Numbered from the stretch's first letter, positions 16,911 to 25,414 are shown. The stretch: 62,619 nucleotides of DNA from Peptoniphilaceae bacterium (GCA_902363535.1 CABJAE010000013.1:1600-64218); one strand, 5' to 3'. A program made the numbers and translations. The notes: generated by a model not told the origin, from the letters alone.

Positions 16911-16932
16911 TATCATATCAGGTGATGTGATA
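16911..16932. promoter_or_regulatory. Near-perfect 22-bp palindrome, candidate operator
   Basis: The arms TATCATATCA and TGATGTGATA match at 9 of 10 positions around GG. It lies in the ~315-bp gap between the M20 peptidase terminator and the SLH pseudogene. No regulator gene is adjacent. Otherwise this gap holds only the hairpin at 16753-16806. Confidence 0.35.
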
Positions 16933-16996
16933 GTTTTCCATCGTTTTTATGGCATTTATCCATTTACAATTCTCTTGTTTTTCCTTGTTGAGGCCG

Positions 16997-17030
16997 CAAA
17001 AAAGGCACGGACCGCGGGGTCTGTGCCTTT
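16997..17030 (-). terminator. Terminator after the M20 peptidase gene
   Basis: On the minus strand AAAGGCAC/GTGCCTTT with an inner GACC/GGTC stem, followed by a T run, directly after the stop codon at 17035. Confidence 0.82.
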
Positions 17031-17034
17031 CGTC

Positions 17035-18195
17035 TTATTTGCTTTGGGTAAAGATCTTCGCCATGTCTTTAAAGATGCGGATCGTGTCTTCGTATTCGTC
17101 GATTTCGATGTATTCGTCGATTTTATGGGCCATTTTCGTGAGGCCCGGACCGTAGACCACGAGGTCCACGTCCTGAGGCAGATGGATGTAGCGGGAGAGT
17201 TCGCAGGTGCCGATGAGGGGGCGAACCTGTATGTTTTTGTCTTTACCCGCTTCTTTCAGGGCGCGAATGAGGGCCGTGTCTTTTTTCGCCTCGGCGGCAT
17301 CCAGCACTTGGTTCAGTTCCAGGGTGAGGGTGGCGTTGTCGGGATTTTCGTTGTTTTTATCCACGGCGGCTTGAAGGAGCTTGACAGCGCGGGCGGAGTC
17401 GTATTCCGGCACGGTGCGGGCGTTGCCTTTCATGACCACGTGATCGGGCACGGAGTTGAATTGTCGACCCCCTTCGATGACGGAAAAGACATTGAGTGTG
17501 GCGCCCAACTCGTCGTTGTGGTAGTCGGGATTGTTTGTAATTTCGTCGAATTGTTTCTGGGTGTTTTGAATAAATTCCGCCGCGGTCATAATGGCATTGA
17601 TGCCAAGCTCGGGCATGGAGGAGTGGGCGGCTTTGCCTTGGCCGTGAATGGTGTACATGATGGAGCCTTTGGAGGCGAAGATGGCTTGGTTTTCGCCGTC
17701 GCGCTTGGTGGGCTCGGGGATGACGATGCCGTCGACCGTATCCAGGTAGCCGCCTTCCACCAAGTCCAGGGCGCCTTGCATGCCCACTTCTTCGCCGACG
17801 GTGCCGATAAACCAAATTTCTCCGGCGAAGTCCGCGCCTTCATCGGCGAGATCCAGCATCATGGCCAAAGCCGCCGCCACGCCGGCTTTCATATCGCAGG
17901 TGCCGCGGCCGTACATTTTGTTGCCTTCGATGACGCCTTCAAAGGGCGGATGGGTCCATCCATCCCCCGTTTCCACCACGTCCAGGTGGCCGGAGACGGC
18001 AAAGATTTTGCCGGGGCTGGTGCCTTTCAGCTTCACGAGTATATTATCCCGCCCGGGATAGGAGTTTACGATTTCTGTTTCGATGGTTTTATAGTCCTTA
18101 AAGAGCCCGGCGATGTAATTTGCCACTTCTTCTTCCCCGTCGTTTACCGAGGGGATTTGAATCAGTTCTTGTAAGATTTTTAGGTGTCGTTTCAT
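17035..18195 (-). CDS. M20 family metallopeptidase (ArgE/DapE type)
   Basis: This 386-residue di-zinc amidohydrolase of the ArgE/DapE/carboxypeptidase group is cytosolic. Zinc and catalytic motifs are FAVSGHLDVV (about 64-73), YGRGTCDMKAG (about 94-104) and FIGTVGEEVGMQGA (about 128-141). The dimerisation domain shows KAAHSSMPELGINAI. It could deacylate N-acyl amino acids or cut dipeptides; no biosynthetic neighbour narrows this. It ends an operon with the MFS transporter (11-bp gap), which may import its substrate. Confidence 0.9.
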   Translation of the reverse strand: MKRHLKILQELIQIPSVNDGEEEVANYIAGLFKDYKTIETEIVNSYPGRDNILVKLKGTSPGKIFAVSGHLDVVETGDGWTHPPFEGVIEGNKMYGRGTCDMKAGVAAALAMMLDLADEGADFAGEIWFIGTVGEEVGMQGALDLVEGGYLDTVDGIVIPEPTKRDGENQAIFASKGSIMYTIHGQGKAAHSSMPELGINAIMTAAEFIQNTQKQFDEITNNPDYHNDELGATLNVFSVIEGGRQFNSVPDHVVMKGNARTVPEYDSARAVKLLQAAVDKNNENPDNATLTLELNQVLDAAEAKKDTALIRALKEAGKDKNIQVRPLIGTCELSRYIHLPQDVDLVVYGPGLTKMAHKIDEYIEIDEYEDTIRIFKDMAKIFTQSK

Positions 18196-18206
18196 GGCTG
18201 TCTCCT

Positions 18207-19481
18207 TTATTTTTCTGTTTTTCCGGCGAAGGGTTCGGCCTTTTTATGGGCGAGGAGCCACAGGAAGCCGGTGAGCAGGGCAAAGCCGACGTTGATGATC
18301 CATGCGATGTAGTAGCTGCCGGAGGCGTCGAAGATGTAGGATACGAGCAATGGACCGAAGGCCGCCCCCACTTGGGTGGCGGATTGCACGAAGCCGTAGG
18401 CCTCGCCGTACATGGCGCGCCCGTAAATGGAGGCGGTGACCAAGGGCGGAAGGACCGATCCCAGGGCCAGGCCGAATCCGAAGACCACGGCCACGAGCCA
18501 GGGCCCCCACGCAAAGGGCGCAAAGAGCATGGCCACAAAGCTCAAGGCCAAGGTGGCTGCGCCGAAGAAGAGGGCGTGGTAGATGCCGTATTTATCGGCG
18601 ATGCGGCCTAAGAGGAGTTTCCCGAAAACGCCGAGAATGAGATAAATGGATACGACGGTGCCCGCCGTTTGAAAGCCCGCCGCATCTTGCAGTGCCGGCG
18701 GAAATTGCAGGGAGGCGCCGTTGGCCAGGCCGTTCATCATCGAGCCCAAAAGCAGGAAGATGAAGAAGCTACAGGACATGGACGCGGCGATGGAAAGGCC
18801 GACGTTTAAGGATTTGTTCGTATCCTTTGCGGGATCCGCGGGCAGGTCGTCGGATTCTTTGTAGCCGTAGGGCTTCATGCCCTTATCTTCCGGCTTAAGA
18901 TAGATTAAGAAGACGCCGAAGATGACGGCCAGGGCCAGAATGATCATGGCGTAAACCCGGTACGACATGCGCCAGCCCACATTGGCGATGAGGCCGTTGA
19001 CCAAGGGACTCAACAGGGCGCCGCCGGCGGAAATGCCGGAGACGGCGATGGAAGTGGCCAGGCCCTTTTTGTCCGAGAACCAGTTGTTAATAAGCATCAT
19101 CATGGGAATTTGCGCCGTGGTAATGTAGGCGGCACCGACCACGAGGCCCAGGGCGTAAAATTGGTATTTGTTTTGCGCCAAGGAATACCCGAACACCGCC
19201 GCGGCAAAGGCGATGGCCGCCGCCGTCCAAATGCGCTTGAAATTATATTTCGTGAGAAACACGGAGACCACGGGCCCGAGGAAAATCCCCACGGCCTGGG
19301 TAATGGTGCCCGTAAAGGAAAAGGCCGTTCTGGAAAAGCCCAGATCTTCGGTGACGGCGATCTGCCAGGTGTTGGACAGGGAATTCACCACCGGCACATA
19401 GACCCCGAGGACCATCATAGCCACGATTAAAATAACCCAGGCGTAATGGAAGCCGCCTTCCTTATTCGATTCACGTTTCAT
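18207..19481 (-). CDS. MFS transporter, oxalate/formate antiporter-like
   Basis: This 424-residue 12-helix transporter begins FHYAWVILIVAMMVLGVYVPVVNSL. The first half carries the NWFSDKKGLATSIAVSGISAGGALLSPL loop typical of the OFA group of the major facilitator superfamily. It probably carries a carboxylate or an amino-acid derivative. I choose the ATG at 19479-19481 (MKRESN), because the ATG five codons upstream overlaps the GAGGGGGG ribosome-binding site. It is co-transcribed with the M20 peptidase. Confidence 0.88.
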   Translation of the reverse strand: MKRESNKEGGFHYAWVILIVAMMVLGVYVPVVNSLSNTWQIAVTEDLGFSRTAFSFTGTITQAVGIFLGPVVSVFLTKYNFKRIWTAAAIAFAAAVFGYSLAQNKYQFYALGLVVGAAYITTAQIPMMMLINNWFSDKKGLATSIAVSGISAGGALLSPLVNGLIANVGWRMSYRVYAMIILALAVIFGVFLIYLKPEDKGMKPYGYKESDDLPADPAKDTNKSLNVGLSIAASMSCSFFIFLLLGSMMNGLANGASLQFPPALQDAAGFQTAGTVVSIYLILGVFGKLLLGRIADKYGIYHALFFGAATLALSFVAMLFAPFAWGPWLVAVVFGFGLALGSVLPPLVTASIYGRAMYGEAYGFVQSATQVGAAFGPLLVSYIFDASGSYYIAWIINVGFALLTGFLWLLAHKKAEPFAGKTEK

Positions 19482-19826
19482 AACTACCCCCCTCATTTTA
19501 CATGTTCTTAATTATGCTCTGATGTATACCCGATATTTTTTTTAAAATCCTTTTTACTCGGAGAAAGGCTTTTATTTCACCTGATTTTCGTTTTAACGTC
19601 GATCCACGGGGTGCGGCATACATTATTTTTAATACATTGCGTTCGTTTTTCCATCTTTTCCCGCTCAATTTTGTCGTTTTCGCCTCGATAAATTCAGTGC
19701 TTTGTATAATTGTGCGGTAAATACCTTATACTTCTGCAATTTTTTATTTTTGCCTTGTAATAAATCCTTTTGTTTTATATATTAGAGGCGCTATGTTATT
19801 TAAAAAACTAAGTAAGGAGTGAAAAC
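19482..19826. other. AT-rich intergenic region between divergent MFS and lrgA genes
   Basis: This 345-bp stretch is distinctly more AT-rich than its flanks and has no convincing open frame. TTGCCT about 17-20 bp before a TTTTATATATT reads toward lrgA and is its best promoter candidate. No clear operator or RNA element was seen. Confidence 0.5.
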
Positions 19827-20198
19827 GTGTTATTCCAATTATTCGTCATGTTCGGGACGGCGCTTTTGGGCCAAGTGATTTCCGGCCTGCTGCCCTTTCC
19901 CTTCCCGAGTACGATTATCGCCGCCTTGATTTTATTCCTCTTGCTGGAATTCAAAATCGTCAAATTGGATCAATTAAAAGACGTGATCCACTTGTCCAAC
20001 AAGTACTTAGCCATCGTGTTTATCCCCGTGGGCGTGGCCGTGATGGAATATTTCTCGGAATTTTCCATGGACGTATGGCTTAAAATCGTCGTGATTATCG
20101 TGATCTCTACCGGCGCCACCATGATGGTCACCGGAAAGGTGAGCGACGTGATTATCGCCCTGCAGGAAAAAGTGACAGGAGGAAAAAAAGATGCTTGA
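19827..20198 (+). CDS. lrgA: LrgA/CidA family holin-like protein
   Basis: This 123-residue membrane protein has four hydrophobic segments. The family signature GLLPFPFPSTIIAALILFLLL lies at about 20-40. LrgA/CidA proteins form pore-like membrane complexes that affect autolysis and export of small metabolites. The start is a GTG at 19827 behind AAGGAGTG. It overlaps lrgB by 8 bp. No LytS/LytR two-component genes are next to it. Confidence 0.9.
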   Translation: MLFQLFVMFGTALLGQVISGLLPFPFPSTIIAALILFLLLEFKIVKLDQLKDVIHLSNKYLAIVFIPVGVAVMEYFSEFSMDVWLKIVVIIVISTGATMMVTGKVSDVIIALQEKVTGGKKDA

Positions 20199-20892
20199 TC
20201 TCATCACCCAAACCCCTTATTTCGGGCTGGTTCTTTCGATTCTGTTCTTTATTTTGTTTTCGAATCTCAGTACCCGCTTACATGCACCTATATTAAATCC
20301 CCTTTTGTTTTCCATTATCGCCATTATCCTGGTCCTTACCGTCTTCGACATACCCCTGGAAAATTACCAGGCCGGCGGCTCCATGATTCAAATGGTGATT
20401 TCCCCGGTGGAAACCATCGTCATCGGCGTGAGCCTTTACAAACAAAAAGACACCTTGGTTAAATACTTGGTGCCGGTCCTTGTATCGGTGACCGTGGGCT
20501 GCGTCTTTGTCGTGCTCTTTGTGGTGTTCTTGGGAAATGTGCTGGCCGTGCCCCAAGAGGTGGTTATGGCATCGATTCCGAAATCCGTCACCACCGCCAT
20601 CGCCATGGAAATTTCCGGCAAAATGGGCTGGATTGTCTCCATTACCGTTCTGTTTGTCATCTTAACCGGCATCGTCGGCGCCGTGATCGCGCCCTACTGC
20701 ATCAAGCTTGCCGGGATTAAAAGCCCTGTCTCCAAAGGGCTGGGTATCGGCACCGCCGCCCACGCCGTGGGCACCAGCTACGCCATCACCCTGGGGGAAG
20801 TGGAAGGCGCCATGAGCGGTTTAACCATCGGCCTTCACGCCATTATCGCCTCCGTGGTGATGCCCTTGTTGATTAATCTATTGGGCTTGTAA
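20191..20892 (+). CDS. lrgB: LrgB/CidB family membrane protein
   Basis: This 233-residue partner of LrgA has the LrgB hallmarks: a central PKSVTTAIAMEISGKMGW (about 130-147) and GTAAHAVGTSYAITLGEVEGAMSGL (about 190-214). It is a polytopic membrane protein. The ribosome-binding site GGAGGAAAAAAAG lies inside the end of lrgA. A strong terminator follows. Confidence 0.93.
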   Translation: MLDLITQTPYFGLVLSILFFILFSNLSTRLHAPILNPLLFSIIAIILVLTVFDIPLENYQAGGSMIQMVISPVETIVIGVSLYKQKDTLVKYLVPVLVSVTVGCVFVVLFVVFLGNVLAVPQEVVMASIPKSVTTAIAMEISGKMGWIVSITVLFVILTGIVGAVIAPYCIKLAGIKSPVSKGLGIGTAAHAVGTSYAITLGEVEGAMSGLTIGLHAIIASVVMPLLINLLGL

Positions 20893-20924
20893 AAAAAGCG
20901 CCCGAAGGCGCGCTGAAAATCATG

Positions 20925-20957
20925 AATCGAGTGAGCGTGGGCGCACTCGATTTTTTA
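20925..20957 (+). terminator. Terminator of lrgAB
   Basis: The stem AATCGAGTG/CACTCGATT is followed by TTTTATT. A second GC hairpin (20897-20914) sits just before it. It also separates the convergent ABC permease gene. Confidence 0.82.
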
Positions 20958-20969
20958 TTGCGTTTTAAA

Positions 20970-21686
20970 CTAGTTTTTTGCTTGTTTTTTTACGGCGATG
21001 CCACAGACAATGACCGCCAAAATAAAGAGAAGGGCCATGTACCGTAGATTGTCATAGCAGAATCCGTGATTCAGCATCAACTGAAAACCCCAAGGTGCAG
21101 GAAAGACTCGCCCTATTTTTTCCAAACCATCGGGAAGGAGCGAACCGGGAAACAGAATGCCCGACAGCATGATCGATGGCAAAAAAACCAGTTGCGCGAC
21201 CATAGTCAATTTCGCTTGACTTTTTATGGTTAATCCTAAAACACTTCCTATGCTTAAAGACACGAGAATATAGATGGCCAAGGCAAGAAAGAAGGCCGGA
21301 AGATCCGAAGGCAAGGTCGCATCAAATAAAATCGGCGCAAGCATAACGATGGCGATCCCGGTAAGCAAGAGATGAAGAAAGGCTGAAACCAACGTGGTAA
21401 TAAGGCCCAAGTATACGGGCACACCGTTTGCCTTGTACATTTTTTTAATATCGCTTCCGTAGGTCTCAATGAGCGACGGCGGCATGCCGATAAACGCCCC
21501 CATGGAAACACTCATGACGATCATGGATTGAATGAGGGTGTTTTCCATTTCCGGCATAACGGATGTAAAGATGCCGCCCATAAGGAGGAAAAATATCAAC
21601 GGAACAATGTAACAGGCTACCAAGAGGGATTTGCTCCGCATATCCAACTTCCACTGCAAGGCGATGCCGTATAAAAAACCTCTCAT
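20970..21686 (-). CDS. ABC-2 type transporter permease
   Basis: This 238-residue six-helix permease has the ABC-2 fold. It shows the late LVFLPSIMLSGILFPGSLLP motif (about 165-184) and EKIGRVFPAPWGFQLM. It forms the membrane channel of an exporter with the ATPase encoded directly upstream (4-bp overlap, ATGA). Drug or lipid export fits the TipAS-type regulator that heads the operon. Confidence 0.9.
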   Translation of the reverse strand: MRGFLYGIALQWKLDMRSKSLLVACYIVPLIFFLLMGGIFTSVMPEMENTLIQSMIVMSVSMGAFIGMPPSLIETYGSDIKKMYKANGVPVYLGLITTLVSAFLHLLLTGIAIVMLAPILFDATLPSDLPAFFLALAIYILVSLSIGSVLGLTIKSQAKLTMVAQLVFLPSIMLSGILFPGSLLPDGLEKIGRVFPAPWGFQLMLNHGFCYDNLRYMALLFILAVIVCGIAVKKQAKN

Positions 21687-22498
21687 TCTTCTTTCCCCCT
21701 TGCCATTTCGATGAAATGTTGTTCCAATGTTCCGCGATCGACTTTTATGTCCAAAAGATGGGTACCCTTTTTCTTTAAATCCTGAAGTAGGGAAATCAAT
21801 GTATCTTCAACGGTGTCCGTCTCGTAGGTACTGTCGCCGTCTCGGGTTTTTATGTGGATGAGGTATTTTTTTCCAATGGTTTCTGTAAGTTCCGATACCG
21901 TGCCGCAGAAAGCGATCCGGCCGCGATTTAATATGGCCAAACGGTCGCATAACCTTTCAACCTCCGCCATATCGTGACTGGCCAAAACAATGGTCTTGCC
22001 ACGTGCTTTCAGTCTACGAATCCGGTCGTGCAGTGAAACCCTGCCTTCCACATCCAGGCCCGCCGTGGGCTCGTCGAGAAAGAGTATGTCCGGGTCGCCG
22101 ATCATGGCAAGGGCCAGGTGCAGCCGTCTTTTTTGTCCCGTGGACAATTGGCCGTATTGTTTTTTCTCCATATTCTGTATGCCCAACGCATCGAGGGTGG
22201 CCGGATCCAGTTTCGATCGGCTCCATGTTGAGAACAATCCGACGGCCTCCATGGGTTTTATATGGGCGGGCAGAGATGAAGACTGCAATTGTATGCCCAT
22301 TTTGCCCTTCACGTCGATGGATCCGCCGTCGTAGCTTCTCAAGCCCTCGATGCACTCCAAAGCCGTGGTCTTTCCCGCGCCGTTTACGCCGAGGAGGGCG
22401 AAGGTTTCGCCCTCTTCGATATAAAAACTTAACCCGTTGAGCACTTGGTTCTTTCCGTAACTTTTCTTTAATCCACGAACGTCGATCGCACGATTCAT
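21683..22498 (-). CDS. ABC transporter ATP-binding protein (drug efflux type)
   Basis: This 271-residue ATPase has Walker A GVNGAGKTT (about 37-45), signature LSTGQKRRL and Walker B ILFLDEPTAGLD, followed by the H-loop ASHDMAE. It energises the permease at 20970-21686. I use the ATG at 22496-22498, which overlaps the MerR stop codon. The frame stays open 71 codons further upstream, but that is an antisense-like shadow of the merR gene. Confidence 0.92.
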   Translation of the reverse strand: MNRAIDVRGLKKSYGKNQVLNGLSFYIEEGETFALLGVNGAGKTTALECIEGLRSYDGGSIDVKGKMGIQLQSSSLPAHIKPMEAVGLFSTWSRSKLDPATLDALGIQNMEKKQYGQLSTGQKRRLHLALAMIGDPDILFLDEPTAGLDVEGRVSLHDRIRRLKARGKTIVLASHDMAEVERLCDRLAILNRGRIAFCGTVSELTETIGKKYLIHIKTRDGDSTYETDTVEDTLISLLQDLKKKGTHLLDIKVDRGTLEQHFIEMARGKEE

Positions 22499-23295
22499 TC
22501 TTTCACCCCATGCAACGGATCTTTCCCCGGCGTCGAAAAATAAATTTTCAGAGCCGGCTCCAGGTAGTCGTTTATCTTTTTTTGTCTTTCTTCCCAGGCA
22601 TTGGTCGCCGTGTCGATGGTGCCGATCTCCATGAGTTTCGGGAGCATCGTCATATCGCCATTCGTAAATTCCATGATCAATTCCCAATACGCTTCCACAA
22701 CCTCTTGACACCGCTCGCTTTCCGGAGGCACCTGCGCCTCTTGGAGGGCGAGGATCTCATCGCTTAAGCGATTCAAGCGATCCATAAACTTTAATCCGCT
22801 TTCTTTGTTAAAGCGATTGCGAATCTTATCGAGGGTCTCATCATCGAAGCGTTTGATAAGGGAGTATGAGTCGTTTTTCATTTGCAAATTCACAATGATG
22901 TCTGCATACTTTTTAAAATTGACCGTCTGCATTTGCAATACTTCTTCCCGCAACTGCTCGATTGATGTCAGAGAAGCCTTTAGCAACTCAATTTTCTCCC
23001 GTATACTATCCGCCTGATCCGCGAGAGCTGCAGCCACATCCTCCGGGGTCTCCAGAGAAATCAAGCGATGCTTAATGGCGTCTAATGAAAAACCCAAGGA
23101 CTTTAAGGCCTTTATTTGATGGAGGCGAACAAGATCTTTGTCCGTATAAAGCCGCCTTCCGCCCTCACTTTCCGCAGAAGGAGATAATAGGCCCTCCTTG
23201 TCATAATACTGTAACGTCCGAACCGTTACGCCCATTTTCTTTGCCACCTCTCCCACCGTCATGAACTCCGGCGGTATGCTTCGATGTTTTGTCAC
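22495..23295 (-). CDS. MerR-family regulator with TipAS-like sensor domain
   Basis: This 266-residue protein has an N-terminal MerR winged helix (about 12-80: VGEVAKKMGVTVRTLQYYDKEGLL), a coiled linker (about 90-130), and a C-terminal helical domain. The pattern there (EVVEAYWELIMEFTNGD near 205-221) resembles TipAS/Mta antibiotic-binding domains. Such activators bend promoters with a 19-bp spacer when they bind thiopeptides or other drugs. The gene heads a three-gene operon with the ABC exporter, whose own promoter shows that spacing (23318-23348). The start codon may be ATG or GTG a little downstream; the first Met is used here. Confidence 0.88.
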   Translation of the reverse strand: MTKHRSIPPEFMTVGEVAKKMGVTVRTLQYYDKEGLLSPSAESEGGRRLYTDKDLVRLHQIKALKSLGFSLDAIKHRLISLETPEDVAAALADQADSIREKIELLKASLTSIEQLREEVLQMQTVNFKKYADIIVNLQMKNDSYSLIKRFDDETLDKIRNRFNKESGLKFMDRLNRLSDEILALQEAQVPPESERCQEVVEAYWELIMEFTNGDMTMLPKLMEIGTIDTATNAWEERQKKINDYLEPALKIYFSTPGKDPLHGVKE

Positions 23296-23317
23296 GTCGA
23301 TCGACCTCCTGTGCTTT

Positions 23318-23348
23318 ACTATACATCATAACGTAGCGTCACAAACAA
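23318..23348 (-). promoter_or_regulatory. MerR-type promoter with 19-bp spacer and operator dyad
   Basis: On the minus strand TTGTTT, a 19-bp spacer, then TATAGT. The overlong spacer is typical of MerR-controlled promoters. The spacer contains TAACG-TAG-CGTCA (23329-23341), a near-symmetric dyad suited to a MerR dimer. Confidence 0.6.
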
Positions 23349-23505
23349 GACCCTGTAAGTGAAACACTGTATTTTCTTATCCACGCTCGAACCACTTCAT
23401 GGCCACGCTTCAAAATTCAATTTACACAAATTTAACGAGCCACCGCCTCCGAAGGATGTATACTGGATTTATGTAATCCTTCGTAATTTGTGCAGGAGAC
23501 GATCC

Positions 23506-23988
23506 ATGAAACTTTTGATTCACGACATGATCGGCGCGGAGTGGAGCTTCGCCGCAGATAAGGTGATCGTAGCCGACGGCAGGTACGCGCCCTGCAAGGG
23601 CTGTTTTCACTGCTGGACGAAGCACCCGGCCCGCTGCGACTATAAGGATTCCCTCGAGGAAATTGCTCGAGTGCTCGGCGAGGCGGACACGCTGATAATC
23701 GTTACGAGAAATTGCTACGGCTCATATAGCCCCCAAGTGAAGATCCTTTTAGACCGGGCCATCGGCACCTCCACGCCCCTTTCCACCTATCGGGGCGGGA
23801 AGATGCACCACGGCCTGCGCTACGGCAAAAAAGACGTCTTTCTCGTTTCCGTCTACGGACCCGTGACGGAAAAGGAAAAGGCGACCTGGCGGCTTCTCGT
23901 CGCAAACAATGCCGTAAACGAGGGCTACCTTCGCCACCGAGTGGACTTTTTCCCCTCCTCGGACGATGTGAAGGAGGCGCTGACATGA
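23506..23988 (+). CDS. NAD(P)H-dependent flavin oxidoreductase, flavodoxin fold
   Basis: This 160-residue flavodoxin-like protein has a Cys-rich loop CKGCFHCWTKHPARCDYKD (about 33-51). The loop is typical of iron-sulfur or NADPH-dependent FMN reductases of anaerobes, as is the FMN-site segment TRNCYGSYSPQVKILLDR. It likely reduces quinones, nitro compounds or a redox partner. I use the ATG at 23506 behind CAGGAGACG; the longer upstream frame has no support. It overlaps the next, related gene by 4 bp. Confidence 0.82.
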   Translation: MKLLIHDMIGAEWSFAADKVIVADGRYAPCKGCFHCWTKHPARCDYKDSLEEIARVLGEADTLIIVTRNCYGSYSPQVKILLDRAIGTSTPLSTYRGGKMHHGLRYGKKDVFLVSVYGPVTEKEKATWRLLVANNAVNEGYLRHRVDFFPSSDDVKEALT

Positions 23989-24755
23989 AGACGGTCCTGC
24001 TCTGCGGCAGCCCGAAGAAGCGGCTGAGCGCGTCGGCCTTCCTCCTGAAACTTGCGGCTCTTTTTATTGGCGGCGAAAAAACTTTTGTGGCGATCCCCGC
24101 GGTCCCTTCCCGCTACGACCCTATTTTGGATGAGTTGAAAGGTGCGGACAATCTGCTCTTCGCCATGCCCCTTTATGTGGACGGCGTGCCCGGCCACGTC
24201 TTGGCCTTTTTGGAGGCGCTGGAGGCGTTCGCCAAGGAAGAAGATCTGCATCCACGCGTCTGGGTCGTCGTAAACAACGGCTTTATCGAAGGGCGGCAAA
24301 ACGCGCCCTTCATGGCCATCATGGAAAATTTCTCCGCGGCCTGCAGCTTTTCCTTTATGGGCGGGCTGGGCATCGGCGGCGGCGTCATGCTCAACGTCAT
24401 TCGAATCCTCTTGGCGGCGCAATTTTTCCTGATGCTCATCCTCATTTTTGCGGGCTACCTCGCCGAGGGGCGTTGGATCGTAAAAGAGCCCGCAGAAAAC
24501 TTTCTTTTAAACCTGCTCATCAACGGCGCCCTGGCATCCGCCGCCCTTCTCGAGCTCATCTCCCTGGCGCGGCACATCCGCAGGCAAAAAGACTTCGGCA
24601 CAAAATACACCCGCATCCTCCTGCCTGCCTTTGTCTTTATCGTCGTCGCCGATGTGTTCTTCTTTATCGCCTCCCTTCTTCAAGGCGGGTTATTTCGCGG
24701 CTGGCTCGCAAAGAAAAAGCCCACCGACGCCTATTTAAAGCGGAGGATGGACTGA
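23985..24755 (+). CDS. Flavodoxin-like protein fused to a membrane domain
   Basis: This 256-residue protein has an N-terminal flavodoxin-like half (about 1-130), with MKTVLLCGSPKKRLSASAFLL as FMN loop and MPLYVDGVPGHVLAFLEAL as a second FMN contact. Three hydrophobic segments follow (about 137-155, 170-190 and 205-228), with a basic end. It is coupled to the preceding flavoprotein gene. A redox protein tethered to the membrane fits. The hydrophobic part is not a family I recognise. It ends just before the bidirectional terminator that once belonged to guaA. Confidence 0.7.
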   Translation: MKTVLLCGSPKKRLSASAFLLKLAALFIGGEKTFVAIPAVPSRYDPILDELKGADNLLFAMPLYVDGVPGHVLAFLEALEAFAKEEDLHPRVWVVVNNGFIEGRQNAPFMAIMENFSAACSFSFMGGLGIGGGVMLNVIRILLAAQFFLMLILIFAGYLAEGRWIVKEPAENFLLNLLINGALASAALLELISLARHIRRQKDFGTKYTRILLPAFVFIVVADVFFFIASLLQGGLFRGWLAKKKPTDAYLKRRMD

Positions 24756-24804
24756 ATTGCAAATACGCAGTTTAAAATAGGCCGATTTAATACAAATACG
24801 CATT

Positions 24805-24833
24805 AAAAAAGGATAGGCCTGTGCCTATCCTTT
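24805..24833 (-). terminator. Bidirectional terminator, probably the displaced guaA terminator
   Basis: The stem GGATAGGC/GCCTATCC with a CTGT loop is flanked by six A on the left and TTT on the right. On the minus strand it is followed by a T run and stands 11 bp past the island end repeat at 24845-24855. Joining guaA to that repeat would place this hairpin right after the guaA stop codon. Confidence 0.75.
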
Positions 24834-24844
24834 GCTTCTCCCCT

Positions 24845-24855
24845 TATTCCCATTC
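24845..24855. repeat. Island end repeat (att-like), left copy
   Basis: This 11-bp TATTCCCATTC is identical and in the same orientation to 30168-30178, which holds the last codons of guaA. It is taken as one half-site of site-specific integration. Confidence 0.72.
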
Positions 24856-24974
24856 TTCTTTTCTAAACGTCCGATATATCCAGAACCGTTCAAAATACTA
24901 GATTCTATTTTTTAGTGTATCACTAAATTCATCTAATTATAGGACGTTTTCAGATTTTTAGTCCCGTCCCAGTC

Positions 24975-24982
24975 CCAGTACC
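24975..24982. repeat. CCAGTACC motif near the left island end
   Basis: This 8-bp motif is repeated at 30088-30095 near the right island end, with related GTACCAGTA at 30102-30110 and triple GTCCC at 24961-24976. These could be arm-type integrase sites, but 8 bp is weak evidence. Confidence 0.25.
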
Positions 24983-25127
24983 GGAGAAATATTGCTTTAA
25001 TATAATATCTCTTAAGCTTGTTTATCAAGTTTTTAAATTAATGTCACTTCGAATTTACTTCATTTTTACTTTTTGCTTTGAGGGCTTAAATCTAAATATA
25101 TTTCATGGTGATTATCCAGCCTATGGA

Positions 25128-25381
25128 TATAAGATAAAAGATTTAGAAACCTAAAACGAGGAAATTTTGTTAAAGTATTTGGACTAAATATAAACATTGA
25201 TAATAACTGAAAAGAACATAAAAATGCTCGTATTTTGTCTTCTAAGCTCTTAAAAGTAAAAGAAAAAGTAAAGGATCAAGATAAGGATAAAAAGTCTATA
25301 TTAGGGCAAATAAAAAGCTTTAAGACAGATGACAAAGCTAAGTCAAATAAGAAAGAACATAGCAAAGGAACAGAGAGATAA
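25128..25381 (+). pseudogene. Decayed gene end, unidentified (mobile-element relic)
   Basis: A frame with stops ends in the tail KSILGQIKSFKTDDKAKSNK and a TAA at 25379-25381, followed directly by a terminator. Its Lys-rich, low-complexity ending resembles the tails of plasmid or conjugation proteins, but I cannot name the family. The flanking stretches 24856-25127 and 25415-25636 hold no other gene that I can see. Confidence 0.4.
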
Positions 25382-25386
25382 ATATC

Positions 25387-25414
25387 GGCAGTCTTCGGAC
25401 TGCCTTTATTTTTT
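25387..25414 (+). terminator. Terminator with UUCG loop after the decayed gene
   Basis: A perfect stem GGCAGTC/GACTGCC closes TTCG and is followed by TTTATTTTTT. It sits 5 bp after the stop of the relic. Confidence 0.85.

Noticed and set aside
16801..18174. A 457-codon plus-strand open frame
   Set aside because: It lies antisense to the well-supported M20 peptidase gene in the GC-rich part, has no ribosome-binding site and its protein is low-complexity Phe/Gly/His-rich. It is a shadow.
24760..24802. CAAATACGCA repeated twice
   Set aside because: A 10-bp repeat 33 bp apart just outside the island; there is no link to the att-like repeat and it could be chance.
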